From contig CAMFNB010000013.1 of assembly GCA_945965275.1 (NCBI GenBank), positions 1 to 35,290 of the forward strand: 35,290 nt of DNA, written 5' to 3'. Of this stretch, positions 6,732 to 14,390 are shown piece after piece. Each line of letters begins with the position of its first letter. Within the stretch, counting starts at the first letter, position 1. The position numbers were made by a program, and so were the translations under genes. The notes beneath the pieces are model-generated. The model was given only the letters and a program-made list of their open reading frames with translations, did no database searches and had not been told where the DNA came from. This DNA comes from an uncultured Clostridia bacterium. GTDB taxonomy: Bacteria > Bacillota > Clostridia > UBA1212 > SIG427.

Positions 6732-7664
6732 TTACTCCGCTGCAGAATACTTTTCAACAATTGCTTTCTCTCTTCCGAGGTCTTCCGAAATCGGAGTTCC
6801 CATGTAATATGCTGCCATGAGTCCGGGTCCGATATTAACTCCGCATGCCGGGAATACGTCACGAATTACAACAGCCTTAGGCTTAAACTTTTCTTCAATC
6901 ATGGCCTTGTATTTTTCAGCCTGAGGAAGTCTGTTTGTCTGAGCGATAAAGATAATCTGTTCTGAAGGATTCTCGATTGTCTCTTCAATGTAGTGCATGA
7001 GAACCTCATACGCCTTCTTTTCGCCTTTTATCTTGCCTATAACTGTTGTCATTCCGTTATAGTCAAATTCTCCGATTGGCTTAATTCCGATAAGCTGTCC
7101 CATGAAAGCTTTTCCGTGGGTCATTCTTCCCTTCTTTGCAACGAAAGAAAGGTCATCGAGCCAGCCGGCCTGGTGGAATCTGTTTTTATTTGTTTCAACA
7201 TACTGCGCAACTGTATCAAGTCCGTATCCCTCATCTCTGAGGGCTGCAGCACATACTGTCATAAGTCCGAAGCCCGGTCCGAATCTGAGTGTGTCGATAA
7301 CCTTGATGTTTGCATCAGGATTTGCTTCAAGCACGGCATCTCTTGCAGAGCATGCGAATCCGTATGTTCCGCTGATACCTGATGAAATTGTCATACAGAG
7401 TATGTCACAGCCCTCTTCAATGTATTTTGTGAAAACTTCGGTAAATTCCTGGACATTTGCAGGAGCCGTTGAATATCCGTCAGGGTTCTTTTTAAGATCC
7501 TTGTAAAAGTCTTCTCTTCCGATTTCATCCCATGAGAAAATTGACCGGAACTCTTTTCCGTCAGGCTTAAGTACATGTGATCGTAATACCTTGATGTCGT
7601 ACTTTTCCTGGTAATCATTTCCGAGATCACAAGTTGCATCTGCAACGATAACAAATTTTTTCAT
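6732..7664 (-). CDS. DegV family fatty-acid-binding protein (FakB-like), copy 1
   Basis: 310 residues with a complete DegV fold. The N-terminal nucleotide-like start is FVIVADATCDL (4-14). The ligand-site motifs are YSTAPANVQEF (64-74) and SSGISGTYG (94-102). The C-terminal half has AKKGRMTHGKA and a closing segment with CGVNIGPG. Such proteins hold a fatty acid in a buried tunnel and present its carboxylate to FakA. The gene begins 3 bp after the hydrolase stop and its ribosome site GAGAGGG lies inside the end of that gene. FakA follows two genes later. It has a longer insertion near residues 30-50 than the other DegV protein in the window, so the two probably differ in acyl-chain preference. 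Confidence 0.9.
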   Translation of the reverse strand: MKKFVIVADATCDLGNDYQEKYDIKVLRSHVLKPDGKEFRSIFSWDEIGREDFYKDLKKNPDGYSTAPANVQEFTEVFTKYIEEGCDILCMTISSGISGTYGFACSARDAVLEANPDANIKVIDTLRFGPGFGLMTVCAAALRDEGYGLDTVAQYVETNKNRFHQAGWLDDLSFVAKKGRMTHGKAFMGQLIGIKPIGEFDYNGMTTVIGKIKGEKKAYEVLMHYIEETIENPSEQIIFIAQTNRLPQAEKYKAMIEEKFKPKAVVIRDVFPACGVNIGPGLMAAYYMGTPISEDLGREKAIVEKYSAAE

Positions 7665-7667
7665 TTT

Positions 7668-8606
7668 TCAGTCCCTCTCAAAATATATTTTTATTTTCTC
7701 TAAAATCAAACCTTTAACATGCTCACGGTCAGTCACATATGATATTGCATGTTCCGCACCGGGCACGAATATCTTTGTTTTCTCCGAAGCACAGGATTCA
7801 TAGTTTGCAAGTCCCTGTGCAGCAGAAACCGTTGAGTCCGCTTCACCGTGTATAAACACTGACGGAATCCTGTTTTTACCGAGACTCTCGGTAACTTTTT
7901 TCTTTATATCCACACCTACAATAAGTTTTGCCCAAAGTCTTATGAGCGGCATTGCAAGCCGTGCAACCTTTATCTTCTTCTGACTGCTTCCGAAAATCAT
8001 TTGATCCCACGGTGATGTGAAGCCGCAGTCAAGTATCAGCATTTTAACGGCAGGCTCATCAATCTTTGATGATGCATACGAAACAGCCGCACATCCCATT
8101 GAAGTGCCGTAAATCAAAATTTCTTCCGCTCCCAGGTCGTTTTTCACAAAAGCGGTCCAGCTGAGAACGTCATTCTGTTCGAGAAGTCCCAATCCGGCAA
8201 ATCTGCCCCCGCTTCCCACATGGCCTCTCTGGTGAACAAAGAGAATATTGAAACCATTTTCAATCAGGTCATTTGCCTGCGCTGAAAAATTGGTAAAAGG
8301 GTCGGAACAGAATCCATGGAAAAACACAGCTGTTCTTTTAAATCCTTTGTCAAAATACTGTCCGGTAAGTACCGCCCCGTCATAGGCAGTAATTTTCACC
8401 TCGGAAGAATCATTTTCACGGAGCTTTGCTGCTTCGTTTTTCATAAGTTCTTCGTAGGGTTCGATATATGTTCCCTTGAATTTATAGTTCTCAATGTAAA
8501 CATTTTTCTTTTTTGAAAAAATGACAAAAAAAAGAACTATCGACGGGAATATAACGAATACCAACAAAAAAGAAATGAGAGCCAAAAGAACATATGTGAA
8601 TATCAT
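7668..8606 (-). CDS. Membrane-anchored alpha/beta hydrolase (Ser nucleophile)
   Basis: 312 residues. A strong N-terminal hydrophobic anchor (about 2-30) with a basic stop (SKKKN) is followed by the hydrolase domain: oxyanion HGFCSDPF (97-104), QRGHVGSGG (126-134), the nucleophile elbow YGTSMGCAA with Ser169, Asp257 (GEADS) and His286 (GAEHA). The triad is complete, so activity on an acyl ester is likely. It is the first gene after the promoter at 8644-8672, with the ribosome site GGGGGAGG. It is a paralogue of 2810-3745 in the same operon. A lipase or lysophospholipase role feeding free fatty acid to FakB/FakA is inferred from context. Confidence 0.88.
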   Translation of the reverse strand: MIFTYVLLALISFLLVFVIFPSIVLFFVIFSKKKNVYIENYKFKGTYIEPYEELMKNEAAKLRENDSSEVKITAYDGAVLTGQYFDKGFKRTAVFFHGFCSDPFTNFSAQANDLIENGFNILFVHQRGHVGSGGRFAGLGLLEQNDVLSWTAFVKNDLGAEEILIYGTSMGCAAVSYASSKIDEPAVKMLILDCGFTSPWDQMIFGSSQKKIKVARLAMPLIRLWAKLIVGVDIKKKVTESLGKNRIPSVFIHGEADSTVSAAQGLANYESCASEKTKIFVPGAEHAISYVTDREHVKGLILEKIKIYFERD

Positions 8607-8643
8607 TCGTCTGCCTCCCCCTTTTGTATTTCGCAGTTCTTAT

Positions 8644-8672
8644 ATTATATAAGAAAAAGCCCTGAATATCAA
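8644..8672 (-). promoter_or_regulatory. Near-consensus housekeeping promoter for the hydrolase-FakB-transporter-FakA operon
   Basis: On the minus strand TTGATA (8667-8672), 17 bp, then an exact TATAAT (8644-8649). The start would fall near 8637, about 30 bases before the hydrolase ATG. The -35 lies in the loop of the preceding operon's terminator hairpin, so the two elements interlock. Confidence 0.8.
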
Positions 8673-8684
8673 TTCATCAGGACT
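8653..8684 (-). terminator. Intrinsic terminator after the LRAT gene
   Basis: On the minus strand AGTCCTGA pairs with TCAGGGCT (8 bp, one G-U) and is followed by TTTTTC. The TGA stop of the LRAT-family gene (8677-8679) is part of the stem. The loop and downstream T-run contain the next operon's promoter. Confidence 0.75.
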
Positions 8685-9102
8685 TCTTATTAGCCTTGAA
8701 AAGGCGCCATTTTTCTTTTGCTTTTTCTTCCTGCGTGCTGAGTTTTTTACCGAAACAGACTTCGTATACAAAATGCTCGCAGTTATTGTGAAGAATGTTA
8801 TATCCGCCTTCTCCCAAACGGGCTTTGGCACGGCTTACTGTTTCGTCCTCGGAGAATTTTTCTTTCTTTTCTTTTTTCGTAAATTCAGCGACTTCGATTA
8901 TTGAGCCGCAGGCAAATATATCTATATCCGTTGAAATTACTGTTATTTCTTTGTTCGTTCTTTCATCGGCATACTGCGGTGCCGGCGGGAGACCGAACTG
9001 AATAACCTCATCGTCCGAAACGAAAATTCCGTAATGGTAAAATGATCCGACTTTCACTCGAATCATATCGCCTTTTTTACATTCCGTGGGATTCCAGTTC
9101 AT
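8677..9102 (-). CDS. LRAT-domain (NlpC/P60 superfamily) acyltransferase-like protein
   Basis: 141 residues, a single LRAT-type domain. The permuted papain-like order is clear: a His near the start in FYHYGIFVSDD (His23), then the catalytic Cys in NNCEHFV (Cys108, His110), the hallmark of lecithin:retinol acyltransferase and HRASLS/PLAAT proteins. These enzymes take an acyl group from phospholipid onto the Cys and pass it to water, an amine or another lipid. The usual second His is replaced by Gln35 (EVIQFGLPP), which could change chemistry. A lysine-rich stretch (KKEKKEK, 76-82) and basic tail would favour membrane contact. No signal peptide is present. The start overlaps the ACP stop by ATGA. 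The partner substrate is unknown; acyl-ACP is a contextual guess. Confidence 0.82.
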   Translation of the reverse strand: MNWNPTECKKGDMIRVKVGSFYHYGIFVSDDEVIQFGLPPAPQYADERTNKEITVISTDIDIFACGSIIEVAEFTKKEKKEKFSEDETVSRAKARLGEGGYNILHNNCEHFVYEVCFGKKLSTQEEKAKEKWRLFKANKKS

Positions 9103-9356
9103 GAGAGCTTTGCCTCGATGTAATTTACAACATCACGAAGTGTTGCAACATCGTTCATTCCGATATTGTCAAACTGAATGCCGAAAGTTTCCTCGATGGC
9201 AATTACGATGTAGAGCATGTTTACGGATGTCATTCCGTATTCCGTGCGAAGGTCCGCATCCTCTTTTATGTCAACATATTTATCTGCACCTGCGGGATCT
9301 GCATAAACTAAAATTTCTTTGATTTTATCGATTATCTCCGTTCTGCTCATTGACAT
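9099..9356 (-). CDS. Acyl carrier protein-like protein
   Basis: 85 residues, acidic and helical, with the phosphopantetheine serine at Ser44 in EYGMTSVNMLYIVIAIEE. The usual DSL triad is TSV here, so this is a specialised carrier and not the housekeeping fatty-acid ACP. The ATG at 9350 (third codon) would give an exact ATGA overlap with the ligase stop, as at other junctions here, and may be the true start. The ATG at 9356 overlaps by 10 bp. The gene lies between an acyl-adenylating ligase and an LRAT protein, which suggests the ligase loads it and the LRAT protein or the PlsC proteins unload it. This partner assignment is inferred. Confidence 0.85.
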   Translation of the reverse strand: MSMSRTEIIDKIKEILVYADPAGADKYVDIKEDADLRTEYGMTSVNMLYIVIAIEETFGIQFDNIGMNDVATLRDVVNYIEAKLS

Positions 9357-10852
9357 TTCTTATATCTCACAATCTTCATACTCGGTGTTCTTTCGAAATC
9401 ACTTGTTCTGATAATAATTTTCGCAACCTGCATGTATCCCGGAAGAGTCTTATTTATTTCTTCAAGCTTACCCGTAATGAATGCACCTCTTTCAGCCTCA
9501 GGAATTGCAGCCATTTCAGTCTGTCTCGGTACAACTTCAAGAGCAAGGAAGTGATTTCCGTTTTCGTTTACATCCTCATATACCTGTGAATCCTGAATGC
9601 ATGAAAGCTCGTTGAATTTCGCTTCAACCTCGGCAGGAGAAACATTTTCTCCGTTTGAAAGTACGATTACTTCCTTGATTCTTCCTGTGATATACAGGAA
9701 TCCGTCTTCGTCAATTCGAACCAAATCACCTGTCTTAAACCATCCGTCCTCATATGCTGTGATATCACCGCCTACATAATCTGTGAGCATGTTATCACCC
9801 TTGAGCCAAAGCTCACCGTTTTCGATTTTGTATTCCTGATTAGGATACATAATGCCCACTGACTCAGGCTTATTTGCCGATTCCGGATTTCCGGAAACCA
9901 GGTTTGCGGATTCTGTAAGTCCGTAGCCCGGGAATAAAGTCACACCCAATTTTTCATATTCTTTCACAAGATAAGGAGCAACAGCAGCGGCACCGCAGAT
10001 TATGTATTTCATATCGTTTCCGAGCATGTTTTTCTTAAACTGCTTTGAAAGAGAAAGCGCCATTTCGGCAAGTGCAGGAACCATAACCATAATGTTCGGA
10101 TTGAACATGGCGATATCCCTGAACATGTCCTTGTTGTTTCGGCAGATAAGTGTTGTGCCTCCTGTGTAGATCGGTGTAAGTAAGCTTCTGATAAGACCGA
10201 ATACATGTGAAAGCGGTAAAATCAAAATGCATTTCTGGAAGAATACATCTTTGTATCCGAAGCATCCGTTCATAATTCCCTGAAGAACTGCTCCGTTTGA
10301 AAGGAGAGCGCCCTTGCTTTTACCGGTAGTTCCGCCTGTAAACATGATTACGCAGGGAGTTTCCGCGCTGCACTCAGCAGCATCTGTTTCCTCGTCTGCT
10401 GTCTCTGTGACAGAAACTGCAGGCACCTTGAGCATTTCTTTAAATGACATATCCGCAAGGCCTTCTCCGTAAATAAGAGCACTTGTTCCGAACATCATAG
10501 TGCATCCGAACACTGCCTGTGCCGGAAGCTGAGCCGGAAGAACTGCTGCCGTATATCCCAGTGTTGTAATTGCGAAAAAAGCTTTTACGAAATCGTATGA
10601 ATTCGGGCTTATCAGAGCAACTCTTGCACCCTCCGGAAGTCCGAGATTTTTAATTACCGTACGGAATTTTCTGATATCCTTATCAAGCTGCGCATATGTG
10701 TAATCCATGCCGTTGTCTTTTATTGCAACCCTGTCCGCATATTCTTTTGCACAATGTTCCCACATTGAAGATAATGTTTTGTAATCAACAATCCTGTCAA
10801 AAGTCTCTTTGTCTGTGTACTTTGCGAATATTTCCTTTGGCTGTGTTTTCAT
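9347..10852 (-). CDS. AMP-forming acyl-CoA/acyl-ACP synthetase-like ligase
   Basis: 501 residues, a full ANL-superfamily enzyme. The P-loop is FTGGTTGKSKG (171-181). GYGLTES is at 309-315, TGDL at 374-377, the hinge region GRIKEVIVLSNGENVSP at 390-406 and the C-terminal catalytic Lys493 in TPSMKIVR. All adenylation motifs are intact, so it should activate a carboxylate as the adenylate and pass it to CoA or to a carrier. The ACP gene overlapping its 3' end makes acyl-ACP synthetase activity plausible, as in DltA-DltC or Aas. The start overlaps the PlsC stop by ATGA. The substrate cannot be read from the sequence; a fatty acid is the contextual inference. Confidence 0.88.
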   Translation of the reverse strand: MKTQPKEIFAKYTDKETFDRIVDYKTLSSMWEHCAKEYADRVAIKDNGMDYTYAQLDKDIRKFRTVIKNLGLPEGARVALISPNSYDFVKAFFAITTLGYTAAVLPAQLPAQAVFGCTMMFGTSALIYGEGLADMSFKEMLKVPAVSVTETADEETDAAECSAETPCVIMFTGGTTGKSKGALLSNGAVLQGIMNGCFGYKDVFFQKCILILPLSHVFGLIRSLLTPIYTGGTTLICRNNKDMFRDIAMFNPNIMVMVPALAEMALSLSKQFKKNMLGNDMKYIICGAAAVAPYLVKEYEKLGVTLFPGYGLTESANLVSGNPESANKPESVGIMYPNQEYKIENGELWLKGDNMLTDYVGGDITAYEDGWFKTGDLVRIDEDGFLYITGRIKEVIVLSNGENVSPAEVEAKFNELSCIQDSQVYEDVNENGNHFLALEVVPRQTEMAAIPEAERGAFITGKLEEINKTLPGYMQVAKIIIRTSDFERTPSMKIVRYKKCQ

Positions 10853-11514
10853 TTGTTCTTCTCCCCCTTAACCAATGCTTCCAATTCTGATTCTTTATTT
10901 TGTAATTTCTCTGTTATTTTGTCAATAAGACCGAAGTTCATTTTTGCTTCGGGATTACTGAAATCATCTATGGGCTCGCCTATTACCATTGTAAGTCTTT
11001 CATACCAATGCTCTTTCTTCTTTATATACATCGGTACAATCGGCACCTTGCCCTGGAAAGCCATCAAAGTAACACCGGACTTAAATGTTGCTGTCTCTCC
11101 GCTGCCGTCATTCACGGCTCCCTCGGGGAACATGGAAACCAGTTCACCCTGCTTTATGTGTTCAACAATTTCTCTGAAGGATCCGAAAGATACGTTATTT
11201 TTGTCAATGGGCAGACAGAGGAAAGCTTTGAAAAAGGGTCTTGATTTCCCCTCAAAGAATTTTTTAAGACAAATAAAATGATGCCTTCTGTACCAAATCG
11301 CAATCATCATATATATGGGATCAAAGAAGCCCAGATGATTTGCAATAAGTATTGCTCCGCCCCTTATGTGTTTTTGGGCCTTTTTGTTCTCAAAAAGAAT
11401 TTTCGGTCTCTGATAAAGAAACATCGGAAGTCCCAGCAAAAAGCAAAGCACTTTTACGATGTCATGAGCCAAATATTTAATTGAAAACATAGGTGGCTTA
11501 TTTTTGTTTTTCAT
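10849..11514 (-). CDS. PlsC-type acyltransferase (1-acyl-glycerol-3-phosphate acyltransferase-like), copy A
   Basis: 221 residues. A short hydrophobic segment (about 18-34) precedes the acyltransferase domain with the catalytic NHLGFFD (HX4D, His60-Asp65) and the substrate motif FPEGAVNDGSG (129-139), which lacks the Thr-Arg of typical FPEGTR. PlsC enzymes add the second acyl chain to lysophosphatidic acid. The altered FPEG block and the neighbouring ligase, ACP and second PlsC suggest a different lysolipid acceptor, as with the acyltransferase half of Aas. It overlaps the upstream PlsC gene by 17 bp and the downstream ligase gene by 4 bp. It probably lies on the inner membrane face. Confidence 0.87.
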   Translation of the reverse strand: MKNKNKPPMFSIKYLAHDIVKVLCFLLGLPMFLYQRPKILFENKKAQKHIRGGAILIANHLGFFDPIYMMIAIWYRRHHFICLKKFFEGKSRPFFKAFLCLPIDKNNVSFGSFREIVEHIKQGELVSMFPEGAVNDGSGETATFKSGVTLMAFQGKVPIVPMYIKKKEHWYERLTMVIGEPIDDFSNPEAKMNFGLIDKITEKLQNKESELEALVKGEKNK

Positions 11515-12130
11515 CTAAAATTTTACCCAGTTCAATTATTCTTTCTCTGCAGATATTGTTAAGTGCCTCAAGTTTCTCTTTGTCGCTTCCTTCTCCGTTT
11601 TCAACGTCAGACGGCATTATGGGTGTGCCCACAATTACCCGTGTCCTTTCTTTTGTAAAATACTTTCCGTTTGTGTATATCGGAATAATCGGCACATTCA
11701 GTGCAAGTGCAAGGTAAGCCGCACCCGGCTTGAATTCAAGCGGCCGCTCCTCGTCTTTAAGAGGAAGTCTTCCCTCAGGGAAAATACCCACCACTCCGCC
11801 TTTTTGAAGTATTTCTTCGGACTTTGTCATGAAAGTGAAGTTTTTCACCTCGCGGTTTACGTAAATTCCGCCCATCATTTTAAGAAATCCTCCGAGAACT
11901 TTCTTTTTGAAAAGCACCTCTGCCATCTGCACTCTAAGTGTCCTTCCGAAGAATACAAAAAGCATGACTGCATAGTCAAAAACAGATGTATGATTTGAAA
12001 TAACAACGGCGGGGCCCTTTATCTTTCTTCCCTGAATCGCCTTGTTCTCATAATATATTTTCGTTCTGAGAATGAGCTTTTCAAAAGGCCATCCCGTTAT
12101 TTTCGTGAACCAGTTAAAGAAGGCAATCAT
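11498..12130 (-). CDS. PlsC-type acyltransferase, copy B
   Basis: 210 residues, no long N-terminal helix. The catalytic motif is SNHTSVFD (His47-Asp52) and the substrate block is GIFPEGRLP (115-123), again lacking the Thr of FPEGTR. YVNRE (90-94) is the usual third block. It is only distantly similar to the adjacent PlsC, so the pair is not a recent duplication and may act on successive positions or different acceptors. The start overlaps the didomain protein stop by ATGA and the end overlaps the next PlsC by 17 bp, so the junctions are tightly coupled. Confidence 0.87.
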   Translation of the reverse strand: MIAFFNWFTKITGWPFEKLILRTKIYYENKAIQGRKIKGPAVVISNHTSVFDYAVMLFVFFGRTLRVQMAEVLFKKKVLGGFLKMMGGIYVNREVKNFTFMTKSEEILQKGGVVGIFPEGRLPLKDEERPLEFKPGAAYLALALNVPIIPIYTNGKYFTKERTRVIVGTPIMPSDVENGEGSDKEKLEALNNICRERIIELGKILDEKQK

Positions 12131-14025
12131 TTTTCTGCCCTCTTTTCTTTTATGTATTCATACATTTGTCTGACAGTTCGAAGCTTCGTTTCGTCATCAA
12201 AAGCAATGTTGACACAAAACTCTTCCTGCAGCCTTGTGATGAGTGCAAGATAGTTGAGGCTGGTTCCGCCTTCATCGAAGAAGAAATCCGAATCAAAGCT
12301 CACTCTTTCTGCGGGAATCTCAAGGGCAAAAGCGAACAACTCATGAATTTCTTTCATGAGTGCGTCCTCTTCCTCATCCTCTTTTTCGTTTTCCGTACGG
12401 AACAATCTGAACTTGCCGGCGTCGTAATCCCTTGCGATTTTGGCTCTGTTCTTCTTGAAATCATTTCCCTCAATAAAAGAATTTTTTATGAAGTCAATTT
12501 TAAGCTGCGAAAGAACCTTTTGCTCCGCCGCTGTTTTTCTTATGTTTTCCTCAAGTTTTCTGAATTCATCATTTGTGATGTATTTATCAACTGAAATCAA
12601 AAGCAACGGTAAAATGTTTTCTCCGCTCTTTGTCTTAGTAAGACAAACATCATTTACTCCCGGCAACATAAATACCTGCTCTGTTATGTTCGGATTTATA
12701 TTCTCACCGTTTGCGCCAATGATTACATCGTCTTTTCTTCCGAGAATTCTGTAGTGGCCGTTTGTTTCTTCAGCAAGATCGTGGGTGTTGAACCACTCTT
12801 CTTTTTCTTTTCTTTCCCCGCCTTCGATAATATATTTTGCAGTTGCCTTGCTTCTCACAAGCAGCTCACCGTCATCTGAAATTTTATATTCAACCATGGC
12901 CATCGGTTTTCCGACACTGCACGAATTGAGAAGCTTTGCTTTGTTTGAAAGCTCCACTGAAGTAATGCCTATCTCGGACATTCCGTAGCCGTCTGCAAGG
13001 TGATATCCTATTGCATTGAAAAATTTAATTGCTTCCGGTCTGATGCTACTTCCGCCGGTAATCATAAAGCAGATGCTGTCCCCGAAAATTCCTTCGCGAA
13101 CCTCCTTGAGTGCAAGTTTTGCAAACATTTTACCGAGCAAAGGAATGTCGTGAAGCTTTGTTGAAATCTCCACACCCTTCAAAAATTTTGAGTAGGTTTT
13201 TTCTCCCCGGGATTTGATTTCCGATATGGCGCGGTCGTAAACAGTTTCCCAAAAAAGAGGAACCGCAAAAACATGAGTTACCTTATGTCTTTTGATTGTG
13301 TTCTGAATCGTAGACGGGCTCATGTCATTAAGCTGCACAAGAGTACGCGAGAAGAACGCAAACCAAATGTATACGGCAACCAATCCGAATATATGATAGA
13401 ACGGTAAAAATGTCAGTTGCTTCAGGTTTCCCTCATAGTGCTTTTTCATCAGCTTACTTTCCTTGATTATCTCGTAGCTGTCGATAATCTGGTAAAAGAA
13501 TTCCTCTGCGCAGTATGCACAGATTTTCACATTGAATGATGTGCCTGAAGACATAACGAAAAGCTCCGTTCCGAAATCTTCTGCAACCAGCTCGCTTTCC
13601 GCATTTTCAATTTCGCTGTCTATGACGGCTACCGCATTTGCATCTGCAAGTGCTTTTTTTCTTGTTTCTTCATCAAGTCTGAGATTTACCAAAAGCGGTT
13701 TGAATCCGGCTGCGAGAATCGCCCAAAATGACTCGAGCCAGCAAAGCGAATTGTCCATTTGCAGTGCAACAACGGAATCATAAGGCTTGTCCTTAAGCTG
13801 CTCTTTAAGTGTTGCAGCCTGTTTTAACGCAGAAGAATAAACCTCTCCGTAGGTTTTCTTAACAATTCTGTATCCTTCGCTTTTCTCGTACATGATATTC
13901 TCTTTTTCCGAAAACATCAGGCGAAAAAGTGTATAAAAGGTTTTGGGGCTTTTTTTAAAGTCCTCAATCTTCGCAGTTACAAATTCATTTAATTTTTTGT
14001 GATTACCTAAACCGTATGCCTTCAT
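12127..14025 (-). CDS. Adenylation-carrier didomain protein (ANL ligase fused to phosphopantetheine carrier)
   Basis: 632 residues. An adenylate-forming domain (about 40-540) is followed by an acidic linker (ENEKEDEEED) and a C-terminal carrier domain with Ser589 in DEGGTSLNYL as the phosphopantetheine site. Adenylation motifs are present but drifted: the P-loop reads SSGTSFNVK (159-167) where TSGTTGxPKG is normal, the TGDL block is THDL (414-417), while GYGMSE (346-351) and GRKDDVIIGANGENINP (429-445) are good. The A10 Lys lies within FKKNRAK (523-529). This is an NRPS-like single module without condensation or release domains. Its acyl group must leave through a partner such as a PlsC or LRAT protein. 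Activity may be reduced or the nucleotide handling altered. It shares one base with the zinc-ribbon gene (TGATG). Confidence 0.85.
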   Translation of the reverse strand: MKAYGLGNHKKLNEFVTAKIEDFKKSPKTFYTLFRLMFSEKENIMYEKSEGYRIVKKTYGEVYSSALKQAATLKEQLKDKPYDSVVALQMDNSLCWLESFWAILAAGFKPLLVNLRLDEETRKKALADANAVAVIDSEIENAESELVAEDFGTELFVMSSGTSFNVKICAYCAEEFFYQIIDSYEIIKESKLMKKHYEGNLKQLTFLPFYHIFGLVAVYIWFAFFSRTLVQLNDMSPSTIQNTIKRHKVTHVFAVPLFWETVYDRAISEIKSRGEKTYSKFLKGVEISTKLHDIPLLGKMFAKLALKEVREGIFGDSICFMITGGSSIRPEAIKFFNAIGYHLADGYGMSEIGITSVELSNKAKLLNSCSVGKPMAMVEYKISDDGELLVRSKATAKYIIEGGERKEKEEWFNTHDLAEETNGHYRILGRKDDVIIGANGENINPNITEQVFMLPGVNDVCLTKTKSGENILPLLLISVDKYITNDEFRKLEENIRKTAAEQKVLSQLKIDFIKNSFIEGNDFKKNRAKIARDYDAGKFRLFRTENEKEDEEEDALMKEIHELFAFALEIPAERVSFDSDFFFDEGGTSLNYLALITRLQEEFCVNIAFDDETKLRTVRQMYEYIKEKRAEK

Positions 14026-14369
14026 CAGTCGAGCTTTTTACCGCAACCTCCGCAAAAATGATCTGTTCCCGGAACATACTGTTTTCCGCAGTTGGTACAG
14101 AATGCTTTTGCTCCCTCTGCAGGTGCCGTTTGTGGCTGCTGTGGTGCGGGATTCACTGTCTGTGGCCGGTTTGCTGTGCCGTCCGGATTCAAAGCATATG
14201 CTTCGTTGTGACGAAGCGGCTTTTTACAGGTCGGACAGTACACAAAACCGTCCGGAAACCAGGGTCTGAAGTCGAGATGATAGTCTGTGTATTGCACGTT
14301 TGTACGACACAAGGGGCATTGCTGCTGGTATGTGAGTCCGCTGTGCCATAAAGCTCTTTTAAATGCCAT
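14025..14369 (-). CDS. Two-module zinc-binding protein of unknown function
   Basis: 114 residues. The N-terminal module has CPLC (18-21) and CPTC (45-48). After a Pro/Gln/Ala-rich linker, a second zinc ribbon has CTNC (91-94) and CGGC (106-109), so two zinc ions are expected. There is no membrane segment, unlike the other zinc-ribbon proteins in the window. GGAGGAA precedes the ATG, 21 bp after the amidase stop with no terminator between. I do not recognise a specific family. It may be a scaffold or metal-dependent regulator for the operon products, but this is a guess. Confidence 0.8.
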   Translation of the reverse strand: MAFKRALWHSGLTYQQQCPLCRTNVQYTDYHLDFRPWFPDGFVYCPTCKKPLRHNEAYALNPDGTANRPQTVNPAPQQPQTAPAEGAKAFCTNCGKQYVPGTDHFCGGCGKKLD

Positions 14370-14390
14370 AATTATTTCCTCCGTTAATCT

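Noticed and set aside
8620-8660. AT-rich palindrome near 8640-8655 as a separate operator.
   Set aside because: It coincides with the -10 TATAAT and the T-run of the terminator, which explain it without a further element.
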